Below, one piece after another: positions 50,553 through 59,409 of a DNA stretch of 64,000 nt. The notes under the pieces are model-generated. The model was not told the origin of the DNA and searched no databases. It worked only from the letters and a program-made list of their open reading frames with translations. The stretch is taken from positions 1 through 64,000 of the forward strand of contig CALRPI020000015.1 of the NCBI GenBank assembly GCA_943370025.1, read 5' to 3'. The translations under genes were made by a program, and so were the position numbers. This DNA comes from JAAUUE01 sp943370025 (GTDB lineage Bacteria > Cyanobacteriota > Cyanobacteriia > Cyanobacteriales > JAAUUE01). Within the stretch, counting starts at the first letter, position 1, and every line of letters begins with the position of its first letter.

Positions 50553-52421
50553 CTATAGCTCTATCTCATCACCTTGGCTTGTGGTAACAGGGATACGAAT
50601 AGGCAGATCGTCATCAGCTAAATCAATTGGTTCCTGTCCAGATGGATCACTCAAAATTTCTTTAATCAGCGCATTGTCAACAATCAAACGATTCTCAGTA
50701 ACAAATTCATCTACTTGAGCTTTGGTTAATTCATAGTTGTCAAGCTTTGCATAAAGTAAATCGATCGCAATCAACGGTTTGATATGTTCTTCTAATAATG
50801 CAACCCATTCTCCACCCTGTTCATTTAATAGTTTGCTAAGATGATTCCTTGCCGCCCTAGCACTTTTACTAATTTGCTTTGCCCGCACAAGACAGCCACG
50901 AGTAAAATTGAATCTGTTATAGTTGATTAATTTTCTCAAAGCTGCGCCAATAGATGAAACATTCGTCTGTAAAATAGCGGCTGTGCCAATTTTAACAACA
51001 TGACCATTATCTTCAGCAATAATCCGTAGGTGTAGATGAACATCATTAATCCATTCAACATCTATAACTCTTACACCTTCAATTTCTTTTCCTCTTAATT
51101 CCTTAAAAGCACAAAGCAAAGCCTTCCCAACTACATCACTGTTTTCCATATATTCCTCAATGGAAGTTGAAACCGATTGCAGTTCATTCTCAAAGGCAGC
51201 TTGTATGGAATTAACTATAATTTGTGGAGCAGTATTTGATGGGGATTTCCAATTATCAAAACACCACTGTAAAAGAGTCCTAGCAGTAGGATTTTCTTTG
51301 CCAATATTTCTAATTTCATTTTCATTAAAAGGATAAAGTGGTTCTGGAGGAACAAGTTCTTTACTTACATAAAAATCCTCTAGCCATCCACGGACAAGAG
51401 CAACTGATGTATCAGAATTAAGATATTTTAGATCTAAAACCTGATCAGCTATTCGATCATAAGCTGCGGTCAACCCTTGTCCTTGACCTCCAAATTGCTT
51501 TATTTCATGCTGTAAAGTTACAGGATACATAGCCATCAACAAAACACACTTGTTAATTTTATTGCGTAAATCTTTAGCTAATGCTGACACAACTACTGCT
51601 CTTGTCTCTCCCCTTAAATTACAGCTAGGATCATCTAACTCATCAAAACAAAGTACTAGATTATTGTAACGAGCAATCAGACATAATAGTTCACAGGTTG
51701 AATTAAAGGTTTTTTGTTCATTAGTTACTGAGTCATCTTTCTTATAATGTGGTAATCCTAACTCATTAGCCTTTGATTCAGTTATTTCCTGTCCTGATAG
51801 CCAACGAATAGCATAGGAAGAATGATCTTCTGAGAGTGTCCAGAGAATTGCTTTAATAAGATAAGGGTTGTCTAGTTCAGGATTTTTTTGAGAGATTTTT
51901 TTTACTGAATTTTCAAGAAAATTAGGATTTTTACGAACATTCGCATAAAAGTGTTTATCTGCAAGAGTTTTAGTACTACAAGGCTTATCTCCTCTAGCAT
52001 CAAAAAACATATCTGCTGCTAGTTCCTGCCATTGCATTACTCCTTCCATACCAATTTTCTTAAGACTAGAAGTTAAAGTTTGGAGAAATTCAGATTTAAT
52101 ATGGTCAAGATTACCGTAGTTTCCCATATATATAAACAATGCTTTACGTTCAGTTTGTAGGCGATGACGAATACGGCTGATAACTTGAGTTTTCCCTAAA
52201 CCTTTATCACCTGTGATGGTAATCCCAATGGATGCTATTTTATTTTTAGATACCTGGTCAATGGCATCAAAAACAGCATCAGAAACATGGGCATTAATTT
52301 CAGAAACATCTGGGAAGCTTTCCTCCCAAATATGATGTTGATCAACAAACTTGATCATGAAAGGATTATTGCTGTTAATAGCTTCATGAATACTTTCAAG
52401 CGATGACGGTAAACTAGACAT
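50553..52421 (-). CDS. AAA+/P-loop ATPase, second gene of a defence-like operon
   Basis: The ~622-residue protein has ITGDKGLGKTQVISRI (P-loop) and LVLCFDELDD (Walker B, near residue 260 of this start). KDLRNKINKCVLLMAMYPV resembles a sensor strand. The C-terminal half is helical with NRFNFTRGCLVRAKQISKSA and an acidic end, DLADDDLPIRIPV. Arg/Asp residues after Walker B suggest an oligomeric AAA+/STAND enzyme. I chose ATG 52421, which has AGAGG just upstream; a TTG at 52481 would add 20 hydrophobic residues. It sits between a winged-helix-like gene and a nuclease gene. The specific family is not recognised. Confidence 0.78.
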   Translation of the reverse strand: MSSLPSSLESIHEAINSNNPFMIKFVDQHHIWEESFPDVSEINAHVSDAVFDAIDQVSKNKIASIGITITGDKGLGKTQVISRIRHRLQTERKALFIYMGNYGNLDHIKSEFLQTLTSSLKKIGMEGVMQWQELAADMFFDARGDKPCSTKTLADKHFYANVRKNPNFLENSVKKISQKNPELDNPYLIKAILWTLSEDHSSYAIRWLSGQEITESKANELGLPHYKKDDSVTNEQKTFNSTCELLCLIARYNNLVLCFDELDDPSCNLRGETRAVVVSALAKDLRNKINKCVLLMAMYPVTLQHEIKQFGGQGQGLTAAYDRIADQVLDLKYLNSDTSVALVRGWLEDFYVSKELVPPEPLYPFNENEIRNIGKENPTARTLLQWCFDNWKSPSNTAPQIIVNSIQAAFENELQSVSTSIEEYMENSDVVGKALLCAFKELRGKEIEGVRVIDVEWINDVHLHLRIIAEDNGHVVKIGTAAILQTNVSSIGAALRKLINYNRFNFTRGCLVRAKQISKSARAARNHLSKLLNEQGGEWVALLEEHIKPLIAIDLLYAKLDNYELTKAQVDEFVTENRLIVDNALIKEILSDPSGQEPIDLADDDLPIRIPVTTSQGDEIEL

Positions 52422-52491
52422 AGGAACCTCTATTAATCTGAAGTTTTTGTGTGTAAGGAGATATGAAAGAAATAAAAACAAATTAACTTAA

Positions 52492-53172
52492 TTAACCAAT
52501 TCGTTTTGCATAGCAACGTAAGCCACTTATTTTTGTCATGATCGAGTCTTCCAACTTATCAGGGGCATTATCTTCTATGCCTGTAGTTTGTAGTTGTAAG
52601 ATATCGTTGGCTTGCATTTCTAGCATCCAGTCACTGAACTGAGAACGGGTTACTCGATCGCCGATCGCTCTTCTGATCTTGTAAATTGGCACTAACTTGT
52701 CATAGTTGTAGTCCCGGTTAAGCTGATCGTAAACTTCCAGAGCCACAGCCTTAAACTCCTCATAGCTAGAAATCTGGGGCACGATCGCCTCCCCAGCCAC
52801 ACCACTTCCTCCCGCCCGGATCCATGCCAACAGAGCATTAGGAACCTTGCAACCTACATTAGCCTCATACCGAAAACCCTCATCCGCCAAACCCAGAGCA
52901 AGGGCAGCTTTCCCCGATTCTGTCAAAGAAATCCCAGTTCCGCTTCTAGCTATTGTCTGTATCGATTTCCCTGCTGCATCCGTCAAAGCGATCGCCCCCT
53001 GCTCTGCCAAAATCTCTAGATAGGGAGTATAATCTCCTGCCTTCTCCTTACCCCTCTTCACCCGCTCCGTCAACTCACTCTTCTTCACCGCCGACTCCAA
53101 ACCACCCATCGCCCAAAGTGCTAAAAGCAAGCGGGTTTGAGCATACCGATCGTCAAGGTTTTGTATTGTCAT
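52492..53172 (-). CDS. Winged-helix-like protein, first gene of a defence-like operon
   Basis: The 226-residue protein starts RYAQTRLLLALWAMGGLESA and looks like one or two winged-helix domains (residues ~10-95: YTPYLEILAEQGAIALTD, ISLTESGKAALALGL). A second, similar fold follows (~140-205: YDKLVPIYKIRRAIGDRVTR, FSDWMLEMQANDILQLQTTG). It could bind DNA as the operon's regulator or as a recognition subunit. It ends 70 bases before the ATPase start on the same strand. I do not recognise a named family. Confidence 0.68.
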   Translation of the reverse strand: MTIQNLDDRYAQTRLLLALWAMGGLESAVKKSELTERVKRGKEKAGDYTPYLEILAEQGAIALTDAAGKSIQTIARSGTGISLTESGKAALALGLADEGFRYEANVGCKVPNALLAWIRAGGSGVAGEAIVPQISSYEEFKAVALEVYDQLNRDYNYDKLVPIYKIRRAIGDRVTRSQFSDWMLEMQANDILQLQTTGIEDNAPDKLEDSIMTKISGLRCYAKRIG

Positions 53173-53416
53173 ATATTTTGTGCAAGAATTTTGGATAGGC
53201 TTTTAAAAACCTATCCAAGGTTTAATTTAGTCTGAAGAGATCAAAAATATTCGCTATTGATTATAACCCTGTCTATAACCAATTCCCACCCTGCATACAC
53301 CAAGATTTATACTAACTTATTCTACAATGACGTTCCACCATGCCTTGTTCAGTTTTTGGGCTAAGGGGGCGATCGCACTATAATATCTTCATACCCTAAA
53401 TTATTTGTAGGTCTCT

Positions 53417-53629
53417 ATGACTTCCCAACAACTTGAAGCACGTTCTCAACAACTTGAAGCCCGGATTGCAAATCTAGAGGCAGAATTGGCACAGATCAAA
53501 CAATTGCTGACAGTACCTTTCCAGAAACAAGAACCTTGGTGGTTGAAGGTGGCAGGCAGCTTTGAGAACGATCCTACTTTTGAGGAAGCTACTCGCCTTG
53601 GACAAGAATGGCGTAAATCGGCTGAATAG
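53417..53629 (+). CDS. vapB: VapB-like antitoxin (coiled coil)
   Basis: The 70-residue protein starts with a heptad-type coiled coil (QQLEARIANLEAELAQIKQL) and ends WWLKVAGSFENDPTFEEATR plus LGQEWRK. This tail is typical of cyanobacterial antitoxins upstream of PIN-domain toxins, and it would insert in the toxin active site. The toxin gene starts 11 bases after its stop, so they form one operon. The family name is by gene order and tail motif. Confidence 0.75.
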   Translation: MTSQQLEARSQQLEARIANLEAELAQIKQLLTVPFQKQEPWWLKVAGSFENDPTFEEATRLGQEWRKSAE

Positions 53630-53640
53630 ATCAACATCCC

Positions 53641-54063
53641 ATGTATATTTTTGATACCGACCATCTCAGCTTGATCCAACGTAATGGACAAGAAGGAAAA
53701 CGAATTTTGGCAAGGTTAGCAACCATTGATGTATCTACAGTTGCCGTCACCGTAATTACTTACGAAGAACAAGTTAGGGTCCGTCTTAATTTTTTAGCTA
53801 GAGCAAGAACTTTAGAACAACAAGTCTTGGCTTACCAAGGGCTACAACAAATCGCTCTAGATTATGCTTCGATTTCGATCCTTCCTTTCAACCACGCAGC
53901 CGCTCTAGAGCATCAACGCTTGAGGAAAATCTATCCTCGCCTAGGAAATATGGATATAAAAATTGCAGCCATTGCTTTAACAAACAAAGCAATTTTACTA
54001 ACTCGAAATACTTCAGACTTTGAGCAGATTTTAGAGTTACAAATAGATGATTGGGCGAAATGA
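53641..54063 (+). CDS. vapC: VapC-type PIN domain toxin
   Basis: The 140-residue PIN-domain RNase has the acid residues expected of an active enzyme: YIFDTDHLSLI (Asp5, Asp7), TVITYEEQVRV (Glu42/43), NMDIKIAAIALTNK (Asp105) and LTRNTSDFEQI (Asp126). VapC toxins cleave tRNA or rRNA and are blocked by VapB, which is encoded immediately upstream. Length is normal. The pair lies at the right edge of the defence-like island. Confidence 0.9.
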   Translation: MYIFDTDHLSLIQRNGQEGKRILARLATIDVSTVAVTVITYEEQVRVRLNFLARARTLEQQVLAYQGLQQIALDYASISILPFNHAAALEHQRLRKIYPRLGNMDIKIAAIALTNKAILLTRNTSDFEQILELQIDDWAK

Positions 54064-54220
54064 GAAAAACCTACAATAGCCTGAATCAATCTACATCTGC
54101 TAAATCCTGCTCTAATTCCTCCCCAATGTACTGCCGTATCGAAACCTTTTCAAAACCACCAAAAATCGTATTAGAATTAGAGGATAGATATGTAAACTTT
54201 AATTAAGACCCAGTTTAGTC

Positions 54221-55480
54221 ATGGTACAGCAACTAGTTTCTTCTCCCCTTGCCGATCCTTGTTTTATGGGGAGCGATGCCGCCGATGCCACTCAATTTGA
54301 TGTAGCGATCGCCGGGGGTGGCATTGCCGGATTGACCCTAGCCTGTGCCTTGAAAAATTCCGGCTTAAAAGTCATCGTCCTAGAAGCTCAAACCCAAGCA
54401 GCAGCGGTAGATAAAAGACAGGCTTATGCCATTTCTCTGCGATCGGGCAAAATATTCCAACAAATTGGTGTGTGGTCACAAATCCTGCCTCGGATTAGCA
54501 GGTTTCAACAAATTCAACTATCAGATAATGATTATTCCGGTGTCGTCAAATTTTTCACCCCCGATCTAGGACTAGAGGCGGAACCGGAAGAATTGGGCTA
54601 TGTAGCAGAGCATCCGGCGATCGCCCAAGTTTTGCAAGACTACCTCAGCCCCACAGATATTGCCTATGAAACTACTGTAACTGCTGTGGAATATGGCACT
54701 GAGCAAGTCCAGTTGCAACTGCAAACCTCCACCGGTAATGCAACTATCACCGCTCAACTATTGGTGGCTGCCGATGGTGCTCGATCGCCTCTCCGGGTAG
54801 GGGCGGGGATCCAAACCAAAGGCTGGAAGTATTGGCAATCCTGCATCACCACCAGAGTCAAGCCCGAAAACCCCGATTATATTGCCTACGAAAAATTTCA
54901 AACCAGTGGACCCTTTGCAGTGTTGCCCCTGCCCAATGGATTGTGCAATGTAGTGTGGACTGCACCCCATGCTGAAACCCAAGCTTTAGCGGCTCTCCCC
55001 GATCGGGAATTTCTCGCAGAATTAACCAAGCGGTTTGGGCAGCAGATGGGGAAATTGGAGCTAGTCGGTCAGCGCTATGTGTTTCCGGTGCAGCTCATGC
55101 AGAGCGATCGCTACATTGCCCCCCGGTTGGCTCTTTTGGGTGATGCGGCTCACTGTTGTCACCCCGTCGGTGGTCAGGGCTTAAATATGGGCATTCGTGA
55201 TGCGGCAGCCCTAGCAGAAGTGATTCTCACTGCCCAGCAACAACAACGGGATTTAGGTGATTTAGCAGTCTTGCAAAAGTACGATCGCTGGCGGCGACCG
55301 GAAAATTTGGTGATCCTCGCTTTTACGGATCTGCTCGATCGCTTTTTCTCCTACCAATTTCTGCCCCTGATCTTCCTCCGCCGAGTAGGTTTATTCGCCC
55401 TGCGCCGAATCCCCCCGATCAAATCCTTTGCGCTGCGTCTGATGACGGGGCTGTTGGGGCGATCGGCAAAGTTAACCTAA
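54221..55480 (+). CDS. FAD-dependent hydroxylase, UbiH/Coq6 family
   Basis: The 419-residue flavoprotein has the dinucleotide motif VAIAGGGIAGLTLACALKNS, then the DG motif LLVAADGARSPLRVGAGIQT. The FAD ribityl-binding ALLGDAAHCCHPVGGQGLNM follows, with an amphipathic C-terminal membrane-association segment. Such enzymes hydroxylate quinone precursors. In cyanobacteria, which make plastoquinone and phylloquinone, the substrate is not settled. It is a single gene starting at ATG, following the VapBC pair. Confidence 0.88.
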   Translation: MVQQLVSSPLADPCFMGSDAADATQFDVAIAGGGIAGLTLACALKNSGLKVIVLEAQTQAAAVDKRQAYAISLRSGKIFQQIGVWSQILPRISRFQQIQLSDNDYSGVVKFFTPDLGLEAEPEELGYVAEHPAIAQVLQDYLSPTDIAYETTVTAVEYGTEQVQLQLQTSTGNATITAQLLVAADGARSPLRVGAGIQTKGWKYWQSCITTRVKPENPDYIAYEKFQTSGPFAVLPLPNGLCNVVWTAPHAETQALAALPDREFLAELTKRFGQQMGKLELVGQRYVFPVQLMQSDRYIAPRLALLGDAAHCCHPVGGQGLNMGIRDAAALAEVILTAQQQQRDLGDLAVLQKYDRWRRPENLVILAFTDLLDRFFSYQFLPLIFLRRVGLFALRRIPPIKSFALRLMTGLLGRSAKLT

Positions 55481-55520
55481 CCGCACTAAACTTAATGTGA
55501 ATACCCCTCTTCTAAAATCT

Positions 55521-55781
55521 ATGCCTCTTACTGAATTATTTCCTGTGGTCAGTCAGCTTTCACATCAGGATAAGCTCCGCCTGATGCATTTCCTTTTACT
55601 CGCATTTGCTGAAGAGGAAGGCTATAAACTACAAACAACTGAGACTGAGACTCAGGAAAACTTACTATTGAAACAGTTAGAAGCTACTGAGGCAGTTGTG
55701 TGGTCACCCTATGATGCTCATGAAGCCGCTCAAACCCTCTCAGAACTTCTAGTGGCAGCAAGGCAAGAGGGCAATGCTTAA
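55521..55781 (+). CDS. Small partner protein of the retropepsin-like gene
   Basis: The 86-residue protein has a helical N-terminal part, LTELFPVVSQLSHQDKLRLM, similar in style to the VapB-like gene at 1658. The C-terminal part, VVWSPYDAHEAAQTLSELL, resembles antitoxin tails of the VWSPYDxxEAA type. Its last 8 bases overlap the next gene, so the two are translationally coupled. I chose the ATG at 55521; a GTG at 55497 is in frame. An antitoxin or inhibitor role is inferred. Confidence 0.65.
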   Translation: MPLTELFPVVSQLSHQDKLRLMHFLLLAFAEEEGYKLQTTETETQENLLLKQLEATEAVVWSPYDAHEAAQTLSELLVAARQEGNA

Positions 55782-56193
55782 CGGTCAGCGATTTTCTTTC
55801 ATTGAGCGCACCAACAGCGCAGGGCTGTCCAGTATGATGCCTTATTTGCCAATAACGCTGAGCTACCGCGATCGGTCTGTAGAGATGATGGCTTTGCTAG
55901 ACACTGGTGCAAGCGTCAATGTACTGCCTTATGAAGTTGGCTTGCAGTTAGGAGCAGTCTGGGAGAATCAAACAGTCCCAATCCAGTTAACTGGTAACTT
56001 GGCTCAGATGGAAGCGCGAGGGTTGGTGATATCAGCAACGGTTGCAGATTTTCCCTCAGTTTTGCTTGCATTTGCTTGGACACAATCTAGAGAAGCACCA
56101 TTAATCTTGGGGCACACGAACTTCTTTGCAGAATTTGATGTGTGTTTCTACCGTGCTGACCTTGCCTTCGAGTTGCATCCAATAGCAAAATAG
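55774..56193 (+). CDS. Retropepsin-like aspartyl protease family protein
   Basis: The 139-residue protein has the single-lobe aspartyl protease signature MMALLDTGASVNVLPYEV (Asp43-Thr-Gly-Ala-Ser). A flap-like VPIQLTGNLAQMEARGLVIS and the second-half signature LILGHTNFFAEFDV (hydrophobic-G-x-x-N) follow. Such proteins work as dimers. In cyanobacteria they often follow a small antitoxin-like gene, as here, overlapping by 8 bases. Protease activity and target are inferred. Confidence 0.78.
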   Translation: MLNGQRFSFIERTNSAGLSSMMPYLPITLSYRDRSVEMMALLDTGASVNVLPYEVGLQLGAVWENQTVPIQLTGNLAQMEARGLVISATVADFPSVLLAFAWTQSREAPLILGHTNFFAEFDVCFYRADLAFELHPIAK

Positions 56194-56285
56194 CAGTATC
56201 CATTCAGTCAGCCGTCCAACATCAACGTTAACCTAGCGTCACTTCTGGTTTAGGGCTTTTTGAGGGGTGCGCAATGCGCAGCTTC

Positions 56286-57758
56286 TCAACAGACTAACCA
56301 ATAGGTCATTAATTCTCCCTTGCCCTTGATGGGAACTAATCCCCGATCGACAAATTGGTACTGATCTTTGAGGAGTTGGTAGGTGGTTTCCGTGACTTGA
56401 ATCTTCCCCGGCATTCCCGATGATTCCATTCTCGATGCCACATTCACAGTGTCTCCCCAGAGGTCGTAGCTAAACTTTTTCCTGCCAATCACCCCAGCAA
56501 TCACGGCTCCAGTATTGATGCCAATCCGCAGGGCGATCGCTTGTCCTCGGAAGGTAAATTTTTCGGCGTGGGCTTGCATTGCCAGCGCCATGTCTGCGAT
56601 CGCTTGGGCGTGTTTTTGTTGAGGTTGGGGCAGACCGCCCACCACCATGTAGGCATCGCCGATGGTTTTGATTTTCTCTAAGCCATATTGCTGAGAAAGC
56701 TGATCAAATACCGAGAAAATATGATTCAGCAGTTCCACCAACTCCACCGGAGAAGCGGTGCTAGAGATTTCAGTAAACCCGACAATATCGGCAAATAGCA
56801 CCGTCACATTGCTAAAACTATCGGCGATCGATTGGTCACTTTCCTTTAATTGGTCAGCAATACACCCGGGCAAAATATTCAACAGTAGCTGCTCAGATTT
56901 TTTCTGTTCTGCCCGGAGTTCCCGCTCAGATTCCGTGCGACTCATGATTTCACTCTGGACTAGCTGAAACATTTGCCGGAAAGCCGCCATCACTTCCCCC
57001 AACTCATCATCACGATTCACAGAAAAGGAATAAAAATTGCCTTGCTCTACCTTGCCATGCAAAGATTCTCCGGCAATTTCTAAATCGTCTCGCAGCCGGA
57101 GAATCGGCCAAATAACTAACTTACCCAGCACCCCCATCGTGGTTGCCGTGACAAACAGAGAAATAATCAGCACCAGCCCAGAAATCCGCCAACCAAAGGC
57201 TTGGAGTTCGGCTTGGATGGGAGCAGTATCTTGACGCAGAATCAAAATATAGCGATCGTCCATGCGGAGACTTTTCCAAATAAAATCTACTCGCTGGCGA
57301 TCGGGCAGGGGCACAATACCGACGGTTTGTTGGTTTGCTTGGTTACTTGATTGGTGATTGGGCTGTTGACCCATCAAGTCTTGCAGGGGAATTTGGGGAG
57401 CTTCGCCAAACTCGCCGATTAACTGCCCATTCTTGGTATATAAAGCACCGCCCACAATATCAGCGCGAGTAGTTAAGCTTTTGATCTGGGTCAAAATTTG
57501 GGCATTGGAGCGATCGCCAATTTCCAAGCTAAGAATTGCTTCTACCTTCACCTTAGAAACTTCTTTCATCTGGGTCAGCAGTTCCTGCTCCCGCCGGGCA
57601 TAGGAAGGAATAAAAATAATCACCTCGATCGCCACTATGCTCAGAAATATCCAAGCAGCCACGGAAATAGATAATTTTGCTTTCAATAAGCGACCAAATT
57701 TGCGAGAAGAAGCTTCCATAGTTGAAGTACGATTAGCAGCAGATAATAGATGTACCAT
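56286..57758 (-). CDS. Membrane class III adenylate cyclase with HAMP domain
   Basis: The 490-residue protein has membrane helices at ~31-53 and ~190-215, an extracytoplasmic sensor between them, a HAMP region (~215-280), a short coiled coil, and the cyclase domain (~310-490). The metal-binding Asps are in TVLFADIVGFTEIS and TIGDAYMVVGG. EKIKTIGD (Lys) and YDLWGDTVNVASRMES (Asp/Thr purine pair) fit ATP rather than GTP, so the product is probably cAMP. The conserved Asn-Arg pair is in the last motif. It is a single gene. Confidence 0.9.
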   Translation of the reverse strand: MVHLLSAANRTSTMEASSRKFGRLLKAKLSISVAAWIFLSIVAIEVIIFIPSYARREQELLTQMKEVSKVKVEAILSLEIGDRSNAQILTQIKSLTTRADIVGGALYTKNGQLIGEFGEAPQIPLQDLMGQQPNHQSSNQANQQTVGIVPLPDRQRVDFIWKSLRMDDRYILILRQDTAPIQAELQAFGWRISGLVLIISLFVTATTMGVLGKLVIWPILRLRDDLEIAGESLHGKVEQGNFYSFSVNRDDELGEVMAAFRQMFQLVQSEIMSRTESERELRAEQKKSEQLLLNILPGCIADQLKESDQSIADSFSNVTVLFADIVGFTEISSTASPVELVELLNHIFSVFDQLSQQYGLEKIKTIGDAYMVVGGLPQPQQKHAQAIADMALAMQAHAEKFTFRGQAIALRIGINTGAVIAGVIGRKKFSYDLWGDTVNVASRMESSGMPGKIQVTETTYQLLKDQYQFVDRGLVPIKGKGELMTYWLVC

Positions 57759-57788
57759 TATCTGTCTTTTGCATAAGTCCTGAGTTGA

Positions 57789-57887
57789 TTAGGGCTTACG
57801 CACTGTGAAATTATCTAGGATTATGGACGTTTTTGAAGGATGAGGGTCGTCGAAGCCATCAAAAATGTTCAAACACGTAAGCCCTAA
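57789..57887. repeat. Palindromic repeat, family I, copy 2
   Basis: Arms TTAGGGCTTACG and CGTAAGCCCTAA bound the element. The left arm continues with CACTGTGAAATTATCTAGGA, as in copy 1 at 3200-3294. The inner stem ATTTTTGA-like differs from copy 1 and contains GATGAGGGTCGTCGAAGCC, a segment also found in family B hairpins. It lies upstream of the cyclase gene. Confidence 0.65.
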
Positions 57888-58005
57888 GTTTATTATTCAG
57901 TAGGCTGCAACCTGAAACTGGCAAGTTTAGGACAAGTTTGTTATGATCCTCACTGATTAAGCCTGATGACCTTCAGTAACCCTGCGTAGCAACATCACCC
58001 TAACC

Positions 58006-59187
58006 ATGACAAATAAATATTCCCTCAGTTGGGTGAACCGGATGCAAGATATTCCCCAGACAGCTTGGGACTCCTTGGCAATACCCCTGAAAACTCCCTT
58101 CTTGGAATGGGAGTGGTTGAATAACCTTGAGACTTCCGGTAGCGTGACACCCCAAACCGGCTGGCTGCCCAACCATCTTCTAGTATGGCGTAACCAAGAG
58201 CTAATTGCAGCGGCTCCTCTCTATATTAAGGGTCATAGCTACGGGGAGTTTGTTTTTGATCAGCAGTGGGCAAATGTTGCCTACCGCCTAGGGGTGGAAT
58301 ATTATCCGAAGATGTTGGGAATGACCCCGTTTACTCCGGCTGCGGGTTATCGGTTTTTAATGGCACCGGGGGTAGATGAGGCAGAGTTGACGGGGATGAT
58401 GGTGGCGGCGATCGACCATTTTTGCGATCGACACCAAATTTCTGGCTGCAACTTTCTCTTTGTAGACCCGGAATGGAAAATCCTCATGGAGCAGCAGGGT
58501 TTCACGACTTGGATGCACCATAGTTATATTTGGCAGAATAATAGTTTCCAAACCTTCGATGATTATCTAAAAATGTTCAATGCCAACCAGCGGCGGAATA
58601 TTAAGCGAGAGCGCAAGGCAGTGGAGCAGGCAGGATTGACCCTGAAAATTCACACTGGGGAAGATATTCCCAAGCATTTACTGTCTTTAATGCACGGTTT
58701 CTATGGCAGTACCTGTGATAAATTTTGGGGCGGCAGTAAGTACTTAACCAAAAAGTTTTTTGAGCAACTTTATCCTAAGTTTACCCATCAAGTTGTGTTG
58801 GTGGCGGCTTACCACGAGAACTATCACGATCGCCCTGTGGGGATGTCTTTTTGTCTGACGAAGGGCGATCGCCTCTACGGACGCTACTGGGGTTCCTATC
58901 AAGAATTTGATTGTCTGCATTTTGATACTTGCTACTATGCACCGATCGAGTGGGCAATTAGCAAAAACATCCAAATCTTCGATCCCGGTGCTGGGGGCAG
59001 CCATAAAAAACGAAGAGGCTTCCCCGCCACTCCCAACTACAGTCTGCATAGATTTTACAATCCTAAATTAACCCAAATTCTCTGTAATTATATTGGAGAA
59101 ATAAACGATATGGAGCAACAGGAAATCGAAGCCATGAATAGTGAATTACCGTTTAGTAAAAAGGAAATAGTTTTTAATTTAGAGTAG
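58006..59187 (+). CDS. FemAB-like (DUF482) acyltransferase family protein
   Basis: The 393-residue protein matches the DUF482/FemAB-like family, a GNAT-fold group often annotated as peptidoglycan-related. It shows IPQTAWDSLAIPLKTPFLEW, then GHSYGEFVFDQQWANVAYRL, FNANQRRNIKRERKAVEQAG and CLHFDTCYYAPIEWAISKNI. It ends FDPGAGGSHKKRRGFPATPN. By homology it would transfer an amino-acyl group, but the substrate is unknown. It is a single gene with an ATG start. Confidence 0.85.
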   Translation: MTNKYSLSWVNRMQDIPQTAWDSLAIPLKTPFLEWEWLNNLETSGSVTPQTGWLPNHLLVWRNQELIAAAPLYIKGHSYGEFVFDQQWANVAYRLGVEYYPKMLGMTPFTPAAGYRFLMAPGVDEAELTGMMVAAIDHFCDRHQISGCNFLFVDPEWKILMEQQGFTTWMHHSYIWQNNSFQTFDDYLKMFNANQRRNIKRERKAVEQAGLTLKIHTGEDIPKHLLSLMHGFYGSTCDKFWGGSKYLTKKFFEQLYPKFTHQVVLVAAYHENYHDRPVGMSFCLTKGDRLYGRYWGSYQEFDCLHFDTCYYAPIEWAISKNIQIFDPGAGGSHKKRRGFPATPNYSLHRFYNPKLTQILCNYIGEINDMEQQEIEAMNSELPFSKKEIVFNLE

Positions 59188-59237
59188 CAGGCGGTTGAAA
59201 CCGCACCGACAAGAACGAAGTCCGCCTACACGGACTA

Positions 59238-59320
59238 AGAGGCTATTTATAAAGGTAAGATTTTCCACCCCCGGCGGGGGCGGAAAATCTTACCTTCTAG
59301 CCAATGTATAAATAACCTCT
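59238..59320. repeat. Palindromic repeat, family A, copy 2
   Basis: AGAGGCTATTTATAAAGG at the left and ATGTATAAATAACCTCT at the right bound 83 bases. The stem is GGTAAGATTTTCCACCCC/GGGGGCGGAAAATCTTACC. Compared with copies 1 and 3 both stem arms changed together (GTCTGATT to GGTAAGATT), which suggests selection for pairing. It lies between the FemAB-like and PAS-kinase genes. Confidence 0.85.
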
Positions 59321-59409
59321 AAGAAAAGAAATTACTGATTATAAAATAACGAATAAAATAGCTAAAGATTACAGTACGCCTATTAATCCTGATTAACCCG
59401 GTATTTGTG

